From contig JBLRWQ010000022.1 of NCBI GenBank assembly GCA_047921175.1, forward strand, positions 1 to 40,849: 40,849 nt of DNA. Direction: 5' to 3'. A program made the translations under genes and the position numbers. Shown here piece by piece: positions 14,016 to 22,112 of the stretch (position 1 is the first letter of the stretch; each line of letters starts with the position of its first letter). The DNA comes from T1Sed10-7 sp047921175. Lineage in GTDB: Bacteria > Actinomycetota > Nitriliruptoria > Nitriliruptorales > Nitriliruptoraceae. Under the pieces are notes generated by a model. That model was given only the letters and a program-made list of their open reading frames with translations, did not search any database and had not been told where the DNA came from.

Positions 14016-16757
14016 GTGGACCGTGACGCGACCAGCGCGCAGGTGCGCCTGCTCGGTGATCTGCTCGGCCAGGCGATCGCGGAGGTCGAGGGTCGGCACG
14101 GCTTCGCCCTGGTCGAGCAGGTACGCAGCCTGGCCATCGCGAGCCGAGGTGGTGACGAGCAGGCCGGGGAGCAGCTGACCGCCCTGCTGCGGGCGATCCC
14201 GGTGGAGGACGCGAGCATCGTCGTGTCGGCCTTCGCGGGCTGGTTCCACCTCGTCAACCTGGCCGAGGACCAGGCCCTGGTCCGCCAGCTGATCGCGGAC
14301 CGCCACGCGGCGCGGGACCGGGGGGCCGGCATGACCGAGACGATCGCGCGGGCCGTGCAGCAGCTCGCCGAGCGCGGGGTGGACGCTGGGCAGCTGGCCG
14401 AGCTCCTGCCGCACGTCCAGATCCGTCCCGTCCTGACCGCCCATCCCACCGAGGCCAAGCGGCGCACCGTGTTGACGAAGCTGGGTCGCATCTCCGCGGC
14501 ACTGCGCCGGCTGGACCAGGAGCGCCTGTCACCGGAGGCCGTCGCCGAGCTCGAGCGGGAGCTGCAGGAGGAGATCACGTCCCTGTGGCTGACGGAGGAG
14601 ACCCGCACCCGTGCCCCCTCGGTGCTGGACGAGGTCCGCAACGGGCTGTACTGGATCGACGCGATCCTCTACGACCTGACCCCTCGGCTCTACCGCGAGC
14701 TCGAGAGCGCCCTGGCGAGCTCCTACCCGGACCTCGCGCTGCCCACCCCGCGCTTCCTGCGCTTCGGCTCGTGGATCGGCGGGGACCGTGACGGCAACCC
14801 CAACGTCACGCCTGCCGTGACCGAGCGCACGCTCCGTGAGCACCAGCTGGTGGCGATCAGGCTGCTGCGGCGCTCCATCGACCGGATGCACGCCCACCTG
14901 TCGGTCCCCGCGAGCCGGGGGACCTCCCCGGAGCTGGCCGCACGCTTCGAGGAGCTGGCGGCCGTCCTCCCGGAAGCCGCGGCGGAGCTGGCCGAGCGCT
15001 ACGACGCCCAGCCCCACCGGCAGTTCCTCGCGCTGACCTACCGGGTCCTGCAGGTGACCGAGCAGCGCGCGGCCAAGCCGTGGCGGGCCGACCACCACGT
15101 CGACCCCCGTGCCTACCCGGACGCGCACGCCTTCGTCGCGGACCTGCAGCTGCTCCGGGACAGCCTGCACCAGGTGGGAGCCGGCCGCATCGCCGACGGT
15201 CGGGTGCGTGACCTGCAGGTCCAGGCGCAGGTGTTCGGCTTCCACCTCGCCACGCTCGATATCCGCGAGCACGCGGGCCGGCATCGTGAGGCTCTCCAGG
15301 CGGTGTTCGCCCGCTACGGCATCGCGGAGGACCTCGAGGGCCTCGACGAGCAGGACCGCCTCGCACTGCTGGCCCGGGAGCTCGCCACGGGTCGTCCGCT
15401 CGCCCCGCACGTGCTCGACCAGGACCCCGGGACCGACCGCACGCTGGAGGTGTTCCGGACGATCCGACGGGCACACGACCGGCTCGGCCCGGACGCCATC
15501 GACACCTACATCATCTCCATGACCCAGCGGGCCTCCGACGTGCTCGGCGTGCTGCTGCTCGCACACGACGCCGGGTGCGCCGACGGCCTGGACATCGTGC
15601 CCCTCCTGGAGACGGTCGACGACCTGGAGCGGGGCCCGGAGCTGCTGGAGACGCTCCTGGCCATCCCGGCCTACCGCGCCCACGTGGCGCGACGGGGCGA
15701 GCACCAGCAGGTGATGATCGGGTACAGCGACTCGAACAAGGATGGTGGCTACCTCACCGCGACGTGGCAGCTGCAACGGGCGCAGCGGGCCATCGCCGAG
15801 GTGACCGCGCGGCACGGGGTGCGGCTCACCCTGTTCCACGGCCGCGGCGGCTCGATCGGTCGCGGCGGCGGGCCGGCCAACGCGGCGATCCGTGCCCAGC
15901 CGCCCGAGTCGGTCCAGGGCCGCCTGAAGCTGACCGAGCAGGGGGAGGTCATCGCCGCCCGCTACCGCGACCCGGCCCTGGCCCACCGCCACCTCGAGCA
16001 GGTGATCCACGCGGTCCTGCTGACGATGCGGCCCGGCCGCCGCCCGACGACCACCTCACGGGTGGACGCGGTGATGGACGAGCTCGCCGGGCTCGCCCGG
16101 GAGGCCTACCGCGACCTGGTGCACGACACCCCCGCCCTGGTGGACTACCTGCACGAGGCGACCCCGCTCGATGCCATCGGTGAGCTGAACATCGCCTCGC
16201 GGCCGGCACGCCGGCAGGCCGGGCGTGGTATCGACGAGCTCCGGGCGATCCCCTGGGGGTTCGCCTGGACCCAGTGCCGGCTCCTGCTGCCCGCGTGGTA
16301 CGGGGTGGGATCGGCCGTCGAACGCTGGGCGCAGGACGACGACCGACGCTGGCTCGAGCTGGCGCGGCTCGTGGAGGTCAGCCCCCTGCTCCAGGTGACC
16401 CTCGACAACGTCGAGATGGCGCTGGCCAAGGCGGATCTGCGGATCGCGCGCAGCTACGCCCGGCTGGCCCGGCCGGAGGTCCGCGAGGAGGTGCTGCCCC
16501 GCCTGCTGGAGGAGTACGGACGGACGAGCACGGCGCTGCGGCGGCTGACCGGCCGGCCCCACCTGCTGGCTGCGGATCCCGATCTCGCGGACGTCCTGCG
16601 GCTGCGCGACCCCTACCTCGACCCCCTCCACGCCGTCCAGGTCGCACTGCTCGAGCGCCTGCACACGACCGCGCCCGGTGCGGAGGCCGACCGCCTGCGC
16701 GCCGCCGTCCTCGCCGCCACGAACGGCATCGCCGCCGGCCTGCGCAACACCGGCTGA
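14016..16757 (+). CDS. ppc: Phosphoenolpyruvate carboxylase
   Basis: The 913-residue enzyme adds bicarbonate to PEP to give oxaloacetate, refilling the TCA cycle. Catalytic His143 lies in LTAHPTEAKRRTV, the GGDRDGNPNVT motif follows, and Lys575 lies in GYSDSNKDGGYLTATWQL. The FHGRGGSIGRGGGP loop and the conserved LRNTG C-terminus (usually QNTG) are intact. Length agrees with bacterial PEPC. The GTG start at 16 bp after a purine-rich GGAGCGAG is well placed. It appears to be monocistronic, with an imperfect hairpin at about 16815-16859 downstream that may end its transcript. Confidence 0.97.
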   Translation: MDRDATSAQVRLLGDLLGQAIAEVEGRHGFALVEQVRSLAIASRGGDEQAGEQLTALLRAIPVEDASIVVSAFAGWFHLVNLAEDQALVRQLIADRHAARDRGAGMTETIARAVQQLAERGVDAGQLAELLPHVQIRPVLTAHPTEAKRRTVLTKLGRISAALRRLDQERLSPEAVAELERELQEEITSLWLTEETRTRAPSVLDEVRNGLYWIDAILYDLTPRLYRELESALASSYPDLALPTPRFLRFGSWIGGDRDGNPNVTPAVTERTLREHQLVAIRLLRRSIDRMHAHLSVPASRGTSPELAARFEELAAVLPEAAAELAERYDAQPHRQFLALTYRVLQVTEQRAAKPWRADHHVDPRAYPDAHAFVADLQLLRDSLHQVGAGRIADGRVRDLQVQAQVFGFHLATLDIREHAGRHREALQAVFARYGIAEDLEGLDEQDRLALLARELATGRPLAPHVLDQDPGTDRTLEVFRTIRRAHDRLGPDAIDTYIISMTQRASDVLGVLLLAHDAGCADGLDIVPLLETVDDLERGPELLETLLAIPAYRAHVARRGEHQQVMIGYSDSNKDGGYLTATWQLQRAQRAIAEVTARHGVRLTLFHGRGGSIGRGGGPANAAIRAQPPESVQGRLKLTEQGEVIAARYRDPALAHRHLEQVIHAVLLTMRPGRRPTTTSRVDAVMDELAGLAREAYRDLVHDTPALVDYLHEATPLDAIGELNIASRPARRQAGRGIDELRAIPWGFAWTQCRLLLPAWYGVGSAVERWAQDDDRRWLELARLVEVSPLLQVTLDNVEMALAKADLRIARSYARLARPEVREEVLPRLLEEYGRTSTALRRLTGRPHLLAADPDLADVLRLRDPYLDPLHAVQVALLERLHTTAPGAEADRLRAAVLAATNGIAAGLRNTG

Positions 16758-16829
16758 GCCGGCCCGTCGGCGCCGCCGTGTCGGGGCGCAAGGGCCATCC
16801 CGCGGGTGGTCACGGTGCCCGGCCGGCCG

Positions 16830-16852
16830 GGACCTCTTGCTCTGGGAGGTCC
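16830..16852 (+). terminator. Hairpin downstream of ppc
   Basis: A 7-bp stem (GGACCTC / GAGGTCC) with a 9-nt loop can extend to an outer GTGCC / GGCAC pair (16815 and 16855). It lies 73 bp after the ppc stop and 45 bp before the next start, so it may be a terminator. No T-run follows. Confidence 0.35.
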
Positions 16853-16896
16853 GCGGCACCAGGTCGTAGCGTGCGGGTATCGAGGAGGTCGACGCC

Positions 16897-17457
16897 GTGG
16901 CGAGATCCGTGCGCACGTTCCTGCCGGTGGTCGGCGACCCGGTCGCGTTGGCGGCGGCCTTCGATGGTGATCCGGCCCGGTGGTTGCCCGGTGCGCGCCG
17001 TGACGGGCAGGACCGCTTCGTGCTCGCGCTGCGGGCAGGATCGCTCACCCGGACCGTCCGAGCGTCGATCGGCGCCCCCTGGCGGGCGGGGGCGACGCGC
17101 TGGCGTGCGCTCAGCTGGGACTCGATCTCCGAGGACGGCGAGCACACCGCGGTGGACCGCCTGCTCCCGAGCCTGGACGGTGAGCTCGGCCTCCACTCCC
17201 AGTCGGGTGGACGGACGACGCTGGTGCTCGACGCCCGCTACCGCCCCCCGGGTGGCGCGCTCGGCGGTGCCATGGACGCGGTCGCGATGCACCGGTTGGC
17301 GCGGACGACGGTGGAGCGCTTCCTGGAGGAGGTGACGGCCCGCCTCGCCGGTGAGGCGTTGCTGCTGGACGACGGGCCGAGCGAGGCGGCTCCGACCGGC
17401 CGCTCAACGACCGGGGACGGTCCAGCGCACGACCGTACCCCCGTCGGGACCTTCTGA
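16897..17457 (+). CDS. SRPBCC (START-like) superfamily protein, uncharacterised
   Basis: The 186-residue protein looks like a Bet v1/START-like lipid- or ligand-binding fold: an N-terminal strand VARSVRTFLPVVGDPVALAAAF, mixed strands, and a long C-terminal helix after YRPPGGALGGAMDAVAMHRLARTTVERFLEEVTARL, a helix typical of polyketide cyclase/dehydrase-like SRPBCC members. The ligand cannot be told. GTG 16897 has GAGGAGG upstream at good spacing. The last 54 bp overlap, on the opposite strand, the end of the histidine kinase gene, and the C-terminal 25 residues look like disordered extension. Not clearly in an operon. Confidence 0.6.
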   Translation: MARSVRTFLPVVGDPVALAAAFDGDPARWLPGARRDGQDRFVLALRAGSLTRTVRASIGAPWRAGATRWRALSWDSISEDGEHTAVDRLLPSLDGELGLHSQSGGRTTLVLDARYRPPGGALGGAMDAVAMHRLARTTVERFLEEVTARLAGEALLLDDGPSEAAPTGRSTTGDGPAHDRTPVGTF

Positions 17458-18987
17458 GGCGATCACGAACCGCCCGCCGAGGGCCTCCGCACGTTCCCGC
17501 AGGTTCGTCAGACCGAAGCCGGTACCCCGCGCCGCGTCGGGGCCGATCCCGACCCCGTCATCGGTGATGCAGAGCCGGACGCCGCCGGGATCGGCCGCGA
17601 GCTCGAGCTCGATGTCGCGCGCGTCGGCGTGCTTCGCCACGTTGGTCAACGCCTCCCGGATGACCGGCAGGAGGTGGTCACGGACCTCACCACCGACCAC
17701 GGTGTCGATCGGCCCGTCGAACCGCACCCGCGGCGAGCAGGGCAGCACGTCGGTCAGCTCCTCGACCACGTCCAGCACCTGGGCGCGCACCCCCCGCTCG
17801 TCGTCCCCGGCGGACTGCAGCGCGAAGATCGTGGCGCGGATCTCGCGCACGATGCCGTCGATGTCGTCGACCGCACGCTCGAGCCGGTCGTGCACCGCCG
17901 GTCGATCGACGACCTTGCGCTGGCCGGCCTGCAACGACAGGCCGGTCGCGAACAGGCGCTGGATGACCGTGTCGTGCAGGTCCCGGCCGATCCGCTCACG
18001 GTCGGCGATCACGGACAGGTGCTGGACCTGGGCCTGCGCCCGCTCGAAGCTCCACGCGACGTTGACCTGGCCCGCGAACGACGTGAGGAGCTCCTCCTCG
18101 GCCACGGTGACCGGTCGGGCACGCCCCACGCCGAGCACCGCGACGACCTCGCCGGCGACGTGCACCGGGACCCAGACGGCCGGGCCCTCGAAGACCGCTC
18201 CGTCCTCGACCCGTCGCAGGCGACCGTCCAGGAACGTGCCCGTGACGGCATCGTCCTCGACCTGCAACTGCCCGACCTCCGGCGCGACGCCCACGCTGGA
18301 CAGCACCCGCAGCCCGGGAGCCGCGGGAGCCAGCAGGCAGGCGCCCGCGGCGTCCAGCAGCCTCGCCGCGCCCTCCACGACCCGCCGGTGCACCAGGCCA
18401 CTGCTCGCCCCGTCCAGCACCGCAGCCGAGACCTCGCCGATCGCCTCCAACCAGCGTTCCCGGCGCCGGACGTCCTCGTAGAGGCGCGCGTTGGCGATGA
18501 CCGCGCCGGCGACGGCCGCGAGCGCGACCAGCAGCTCCTCATCCTCCTCGGAGAAGGCCTCGGCGCTCAGCTTCTCGGTCAGGTAGAGGTTGCCGTAGGC
18601 CGCCTCCCCCACCCGGATCGGGACGCCCAGGAAGCTGCCCATGGCGGGGTGCCCCGGCGGGAAGCCGTAGGACGCCGGGTGGGCGGCGACGTCGGCGACC
18701 CGGATGGGCGTCGGCTGCTCGATCAGGAGCCCGAGCAGGCCGTGGCCCTCCGGTAGCGCACCGATGTCCCGGACGACGGTCGGGTCCATGCCGTGGTGGA
18801 CGAAGGCGGCCAGCGCGGCCCCCTCGTCGTCGATCACACCGAGCGCGCCGTAGCGGGCATCGACCAGGTCGCAGGCCGCATGCACGATGTGGCCGAGCAC
18901 CGCTTCGAGCTCGAGATCGCTCGCGACCGTCAGCACCGCCCCGAGCAGCCGATCGACCCGGAGCGGGGCGAGCCGGGACGTGGACAT
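17404..18987 (-). CDS. DevS/DosS-like GAF sensor histidine kinase
   Basis: The 527-residue protein has two GAF domains (about residues 15-165 and 185-320), then a HisKA_3 dimerisation helix with the phospho-acceptor in ERIGRDLHDTVIQRLFATGL, and an HATPase domain with an N-box REALTNVAKHA, DDGVGIG and GTGFGLTNLRERAEALGG. The first GAF contains HPASYGFPPGHPAMGSFLGVPIRV followed by YGNLYLTEK, the segment shared with mycobacterial DevS/DosS, whose GAF-A binds haem to sense oxygen, NO and CO. Haem binding here is inferred from family. It has no transmembrane helix and is cytosolic. ATG 18987 has GGAGGAGG upstream. It is divergent from the DevR-like gene, 191 bp away. Confidence 0.9.
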   Translation of the reverse strand: MSTSRLAPLRVDRLLGAVLTVASDLELEAVLGHIVHAACDLVDARYGALGVIDDEGAALAAFVHHGMDPTVVRDIGALPEGHGLLGLLIEQPTPIRVADVAAHPASYGFPPGHPAMGSFLGVPIRVGEAAYGNLYLTEKLSAEAFSEEDEELLVALAAVAGAVIANARLYEDVRRRERWLEAIGEVSAAVLDGASSGLVHRRVVEGAARLLDAAGACLLAPAAPGLRVLSSVGVAPEVGQLQVEDDAVTGTFLDGRLRRVEDGAVFEGPAVWVPVHVAGEVVAVLGVGRARPVTVAEEELLTSFAGQVNVAWSFERAQAQVQHLSVIADRERIGRDLHDTVIQRLFATGLSLQAGQRKVVDRPAVHDRLERAVDDIDGIVREIRATIFALQSAGDDERGVRAQVLDVVEELTDVLPCSPRVRFDGPIDTVVGGEVRDHLLPVIREALTNVAKHADARDIELELAADPGGVRLCITDDGVGIGPDAARGTGFGLTNLRERAEALGGRFVIASEGPDGGTVVRWTVPGR

Positions 18988-19125
18988 ACGCCTCCTCCGG
19001 AACGGGTCGTGCGGGACCTCGGTACGCGGCGTTCCGCACGGTAGCGGGCGGCTCGCGGTCACGGCGCCGGCCGAGGCGGCAGCGCAGGCCGCCGACGGTG
19101 CACCACCGCGAGGGCGCCGGGTCAC

Positions 19126-19131
19126 TAGATT
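19126..19131 (+). promoter_or_regulatory. Possible -10 element (TAGATT) for the DevR-like gene
   Basis: TAGATT fits TANNNT and lies 48 bp before the GTG at 19179, within the 191-bp divergent gap with the sensor kinase gene. No good -35 and no clear DosR box is visible. Confidence 0.35.
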
Positions 19132-19178
19132 GGCGCCTGCTGTCCCCTGCTCCGCCCGCACCCTGCTGGAGGCCGCCC

Positions 19179-19820
19179 GTGACGATCCGCGTGTTCCTGG
19201 TCGACGACCATGAGGTCGTCCGCCGAGGGCTGAAGGACCTCCTCGAGTCCGAGGACGACATCGACGTCGTCGGGGATGCCGCGACGGCAGGCATGGCGCT
19301 GGCCCAGATCGCCCGCACCTCCCCGGACGTCGCGGTGCTGGATGTGCGCCTCCCGGACGGCAACGGCATCGAGGTCTGCCGCGAGGTCCGGGCGCGGGAC
19401 CCCCACATCGCCGCGCTGATGCTGACCTCGTTCGGGGACGACGAGGCGCTCTTCGACGCGATCATGGCCGGGGCGGCCGGCTACCTGCTCAAGGACATCC
19501 GTGGCAACGACCTGGTCGACGCGGTCCGCCGCGTGGCCGCCGGGGACTCGCTGCTCGACCCGGCGCTGACGGGCAAGGTGCTCGAGCGGCTCCGCAAGGG
19601 CGACGAGGAGGACCCCCGCCTCAAGGCCCTCTCCGACCAGGAGCGCCGCATCCTGGCGTTGATCGCCGAGGGGCTGACCAACCGTCAGATCGCGGAACGC
19701 ATGCACCTGGCCGAGAAGACGGTCAAGAACTACGTGTCCAACCTGCTGTCGAAGCTCGGCATGTCCCGACGCACCGAGGCCGCGGTCTTCTACACGCAGG
19801 TCGAGCACGGCGACGACTGA
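19179..19820 (+). CDS. DevR/DosR-like response regulator (NarL/LuxR family)
   Basis: The 213-residue protein has a receiver domain starting VTIRVFLVDDHEVVRRGLKDLL, with acidic residues 9-10, phosphorylation site Asp55 in VAVLDVRLPDGNGIE, and Lys in GYLLKDI. A LuxR-type HTH domain (LSDQERRILALIAEGLTNRQIAERMHLAEKTVKNYVSNLLSKLG) follows. The match to mycobacterial DevR is close along its whole length, including the LAEKTVKNYVS recognition helix. With the divergent DevS-like kinase it forms an oxygen/NO/CO-responsive two-component pair; the regulon is unknown here. GTG 19179 is chosen because GGAGG lies 8 nt upstream. Confidence 0.93.
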   Translation: MTIRVFLVDDHEVVRRGLKDLLESEDDIDVVGDAATAGMALAQIARTSPDVAVLDVRLPDGNGIEVCREVRARDPHIAALMLTSFGDDEALFDAIMAGAAGYLLKDIRGNDLVDAVRRVAAGDSLLDPALTGKVLERLRKGDEEDPRLKALSDQERRILALIAEGLTNRQIAERMHLAEKTVKNYVSNLLSKLGMSRRTEAAVFYTQVEHGDD

Positions 19821-19955
19821 TCGGGTTCGCAGCCGGGACGTGGGAGCCCGTCGCGTGGGTCGTCCCGGCAGCAGGACCCGACGACCGGTGACACAGGTCC
19901 CTGCCGTCGGCCGTCGCGAGCACGCACGCTACCGGGACGCGACGAGGAGACGGCC

Positions 19956-20384
19956 GTGACCAAGGCCACCGACCGCCACGGGCTCGAGGTCCTCCCCCTC
20001 AACCAGTGCCTGTCCCTGCTGCGGAGCCGGCCACTGGGTCGGCTGGCCTACGTCGCCGCGGGGAGCCCCGTGGTCGTCCCGGTCAACCACCTCGTCGACG
20101 GCGCCACCGTGGTGCTCCGCACCGTGGCGGGTGGCAAGCTGGACGCGGGGATCGCCGGCGAGACGGTCGCCTTCCAGCTCGACGATCACGACCCGGCCCG
20201 GGGCACGGGCTGGAGCGTGCTCGTGCAGGGCCGGGCCGAGGTGGTGGACGACCCCGAGCTGCTGGCGCGTTACCGGGACAAGCTGGACAGCTGGGCCATC
20301 GCCGACGGGGAGGGCGAGGGCGTGTCGTGGCTCCGGATCGTGCCCGACGAGGTCTCGGGGCGGCGGCTGCGCCGGACGGTCTGA
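19956..20384 (+). CDS. FMN-binding split-barrel (pyridoxamine 5'-phosphate oxidase-like) protein
   Basis: The 142-residue protein has the split-barrel pattern LLRSRPLGRLAYVAAGSPVVVPVNHLVDGATVVLRTVAGGKLDAG, ending with DEVSGRRLRRT. GRLA followed by PVN is the core of small actinobacterial flavin- or F420-binding relatives of PNPOx, often encoded near DevR-type regulators and counted in mycobacterial dormancy regulons. Its activity is unknown: it could be an FMN- or F420-dependent reductase or a flavin carrier. GTG 19956 has GAGGAG upstream. It follows the DevR gene at 135 bp and may belong to the same regulon. Confidence 0.82.
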   Translation: MTKATDRHGLEVLPLNQCLSLLRSRPLGRLAYVAAGSPVVVPVNHLVDGATVVLRTVAGGKLDAGIAGETVAFQLDDHDPARGTGWSVLVQGRAEVVDDPELLARYRDKLDSWAIADGEGEGVSWLRIVPDEVSGRRLRRTV

Positions 20385-20535
20385 CGCCCATCCGCACGGC
20401 GGGCCACCGCGGTTCCGAGGACGCATCGCTGCCCGCACCAGCCCGCGAGCGGGTGCAGGGGCCCGTCCTGCGCGCGTCGCCTCTCCACATGTAGTCTGCG
20501 ACTCAACGATATGTCCAAGAGTCCAGGAGAGATCG

Positions 20536-21951
20536 ATGTCCGACCCTGCCCAGGAGACCCGCATCGTCGGGGCCATCTTCACCGGCGTCCTCGCGGTGAT
20601 CGCCGTCGTGCTGGCCGCCGGCGCCCTGATCGTGGCCACAGCCGGCCGGAGCGCCCCGACGTCAGCGACGCCGACCTCCGCGGTCACGGCCGTGCCCGAC
20701 CGTGTCGACGTGGAGCTGTCGGAGTTCGCGATCGGTCCGGACCTCATCCAGGTCGCCGCCGACGGCACCCTGCTGGTGACCAACGCGGGCGCGATCGACC
20801 ACGATCTGGCCGTGGTGGGCGAGGAGCTGGCCACGCCGCTGCTCCGCGCCGGGGAGACGGTCGAGTTCGACCTCACGCCGCTGGGGACCGGGACCTTCCA
20901 GGTCATCTGCACCGTGCCCGGGCACGACACCTCCGGCATGACCGCCACCCTGTCCGTGATCGGCGCCCACGACGACGCGGTCAGCGCCACCGGGCCGGCG
21001 ACCGACGCCGGCCACGGCGCGGACACGGACTGGGCCGCACTGGACGCGGCGATGACCGAGACCATCCTCAGCTTCCCGGCCGAGACCGCGGGACTCGGCA
21101 ACCAACCGCTCGAGCCCGAGGAGGTCCGCGAGGACGGCACGAAGGTCTTCCGGTTGACCGCCAGCATCTTCGACTGGGAGCTGGAGCCGGGCGTGCTGGT
21201 GGAGGGCTGGGGCTACAACGGCCAGATCCCCGGTCCGCTGCTCCAGGTCGACCTCGGCGACACCGTCGAGGTGATCGTGGAGAACGAGCTCCCGATGGGC
21301 ACCGACGTGCACTGGCACGGGGTCCGCGTCCCCAACGACCAGGACGGGGTCGCGCCGCTCACCCAGGACCTGATCCCGGCCGGCGGCAGCTTCACCTACC
21401 GGTTCACCGCCGACGAACCCGCCATCGGTATGTACCACCCGCACCACCACGGCCAGATGAAGCTGCCGAACGGCATGTTCGGGGTCCTCATCGTCGGCGA
21501 GGTCGGGACCGACATCCCGTTCCCCTCCGGCACGATCGGCGGCCGCGAGGTCCCCGAGGACCTCGACATCGTGGCCGAGATCCCCATGGTGCTCAACGAC
21601 GCCGGGACCATCGGGCTGTCGCTCAACGGCAAGTCCTTCCCGGCGACGGCGCCCATCGTGGTCGACGAGGGCGACTGGTTCGTCATCCACTACTACAACG
21701 AGGGCCTGCAGATCCACCCCATGCACCTGCACCAGATGCCGCAGCTCGTGTTCGCGAAGGACGGCTTCCCGCTCGACGCCCCGCGCTGGGAGGACACGGT
21801 GAACGTCGCACCCGGCGAGCGCTTCAGCGTGCTGGTCCAGGCCGCCGACCCCGGCGTATGGGTGCTGCACTGCCACATCCTCACCCATGCCGAGCGGGCC
21901 GAGGGCATGTTCGGCATGGTCACCGCGCTCATCGTGAACGAGGCCGCCTGA
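20536..21951 (+). CDS. Three-cupredoxin multicopper oxidase (laccase-like with extra N-terminal blue-copper domain)
   Basis: The 471-residue protein starts with a signal/anchor helix (about residues 10-36) and a plastocyanin-like domain whose type 1 copper ligands look complete: His89 in DHDL, Cys125 and His130 in VICTVPGHD, and Met135. A two-domain laccase-like core follows with HWHG (about 259), HPHHHG (about 300), HPMHLH (about 394) and HCHILTH with a distal Met (about 445), the ligands for the trinuclear and type 1 centres. It probably oxidises a reduced substrate or metal with oxygen outside the membrane; nitrite reductase activity is less likely as the NirK pattern is absent. ATG 20536 has AGGAGAG upstream. 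A hairpin follows. Confidence 0.88.
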   Translation: MSDPAQETRIVGAIFTGVLAVIAVVLAAGALIVATAGRSAPTSATPTSAVTAVPDRVDVELSEFAIGPDLIQVAADGTLLVTNAGAIDHDLAVVGEELATPLLRAGETVEFDLTPLGTGTFQVICTVPGHDTSGMTATLSVIGAHDDAVSATGPATDAGHGADTDWAALDAAMTETILSFPAETAGLGNQPLEPEEVREDGTKVFRLTASIFDWELEPGVLVEGWGYNGQIPGPLLQVDLGDTVEVIVENELPMGTDVHWHGVRVPNDQDGVAPLTQDLIPAGGSFTYRFTADEPAIGMYHPHHHGQMKLPNGMFGVLIVGEVGTDIPFPSGTIGGREVPEDLDIVAEIPMVLNDAGTIGLSLNGKSFPATAPIVVDEGDWFVIHYYNEGLQIHPMHLHQMPQLVFAKDGFPLDAPRWEDTVNVAPGERFSVLVQAADPGVWVLHCHILTHAERAEGMFGMVTALIVNEAA

Positions 21952-21966
21952 GCCCGCTACCCTCCC

Positions 21967-21996
21967 GGTCGGTGGCACCCCGCGGTGCCACCGACC
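21967..21996 (+). terminator. Strong hairpin between the multicopper oxidase gene and the TPP riboswitch
   Basis: A perfect 13-bp stem (GGTCGGTGGCACC with GGTGCCACCGACC) and 4-nt loop CCGC lies just after the oxidase gene stop and just before the riboswitch. No T-run is present. It probably ends the upstream transcript. Confidence 0.75.
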
Positions 21997-21997
21997 A

Positions 21998-22107
21998 CAC
22001 CCGGGGAGCTCGGGCGATGCCGAGCTGAGAGGGTGACCCTCTGCCACGTGCAGCCGTGTCACCGACCCGTGGAACCTGCACCGGGTAATGCCGGCGAGAG
22101 GGAGGTG
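21998..22107 (+). ncRNA. TPP (THI-box) riboswitch
   Basis: The element shows GGGGAGCTC, CTGAGAGGG, GACCCGTGGAACCTG, and CCGGGTAATGCCGGCGAGAGGGA, the conserved thiamine pyrophosphate riboswitch core, with P1 CACC (21998) and GGTG (22104). It precedes a thiamine pyrophosphokinase and ThiBPQ-type importer. The ribosome site GAGGGAGG (22097-22105) lies within the riboswitch 3' end just before the GTG at 22113, so TPP binding should directly hide it and block translation. Confidence 0.95.
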
Positions 22108-22112
22108 ACGCG

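Noticed and set aside
16829..16854. GGGACCTC...GAGGTCC as a regulator binding site
   Set aside because: Arm spacing of 9 nt and position after ppc fit a hairpin better than a DosR-type operator.
19821..19955. GGGAC/GTCCC fragments as a DosR box before the split-barrel gene
   Set aside because: Half-sites are at wrong spacing and no 20-bp palindrome like the DosR consensus is present.
20536..21951. Copper nitrite reductase (NirK)
   Set aside because: The HWHG, HPHHHG, HPMHLH and HCHILTH motifs are of the laccase type with a trinuclear centre; NirK-type catalytic pattern is not seen.
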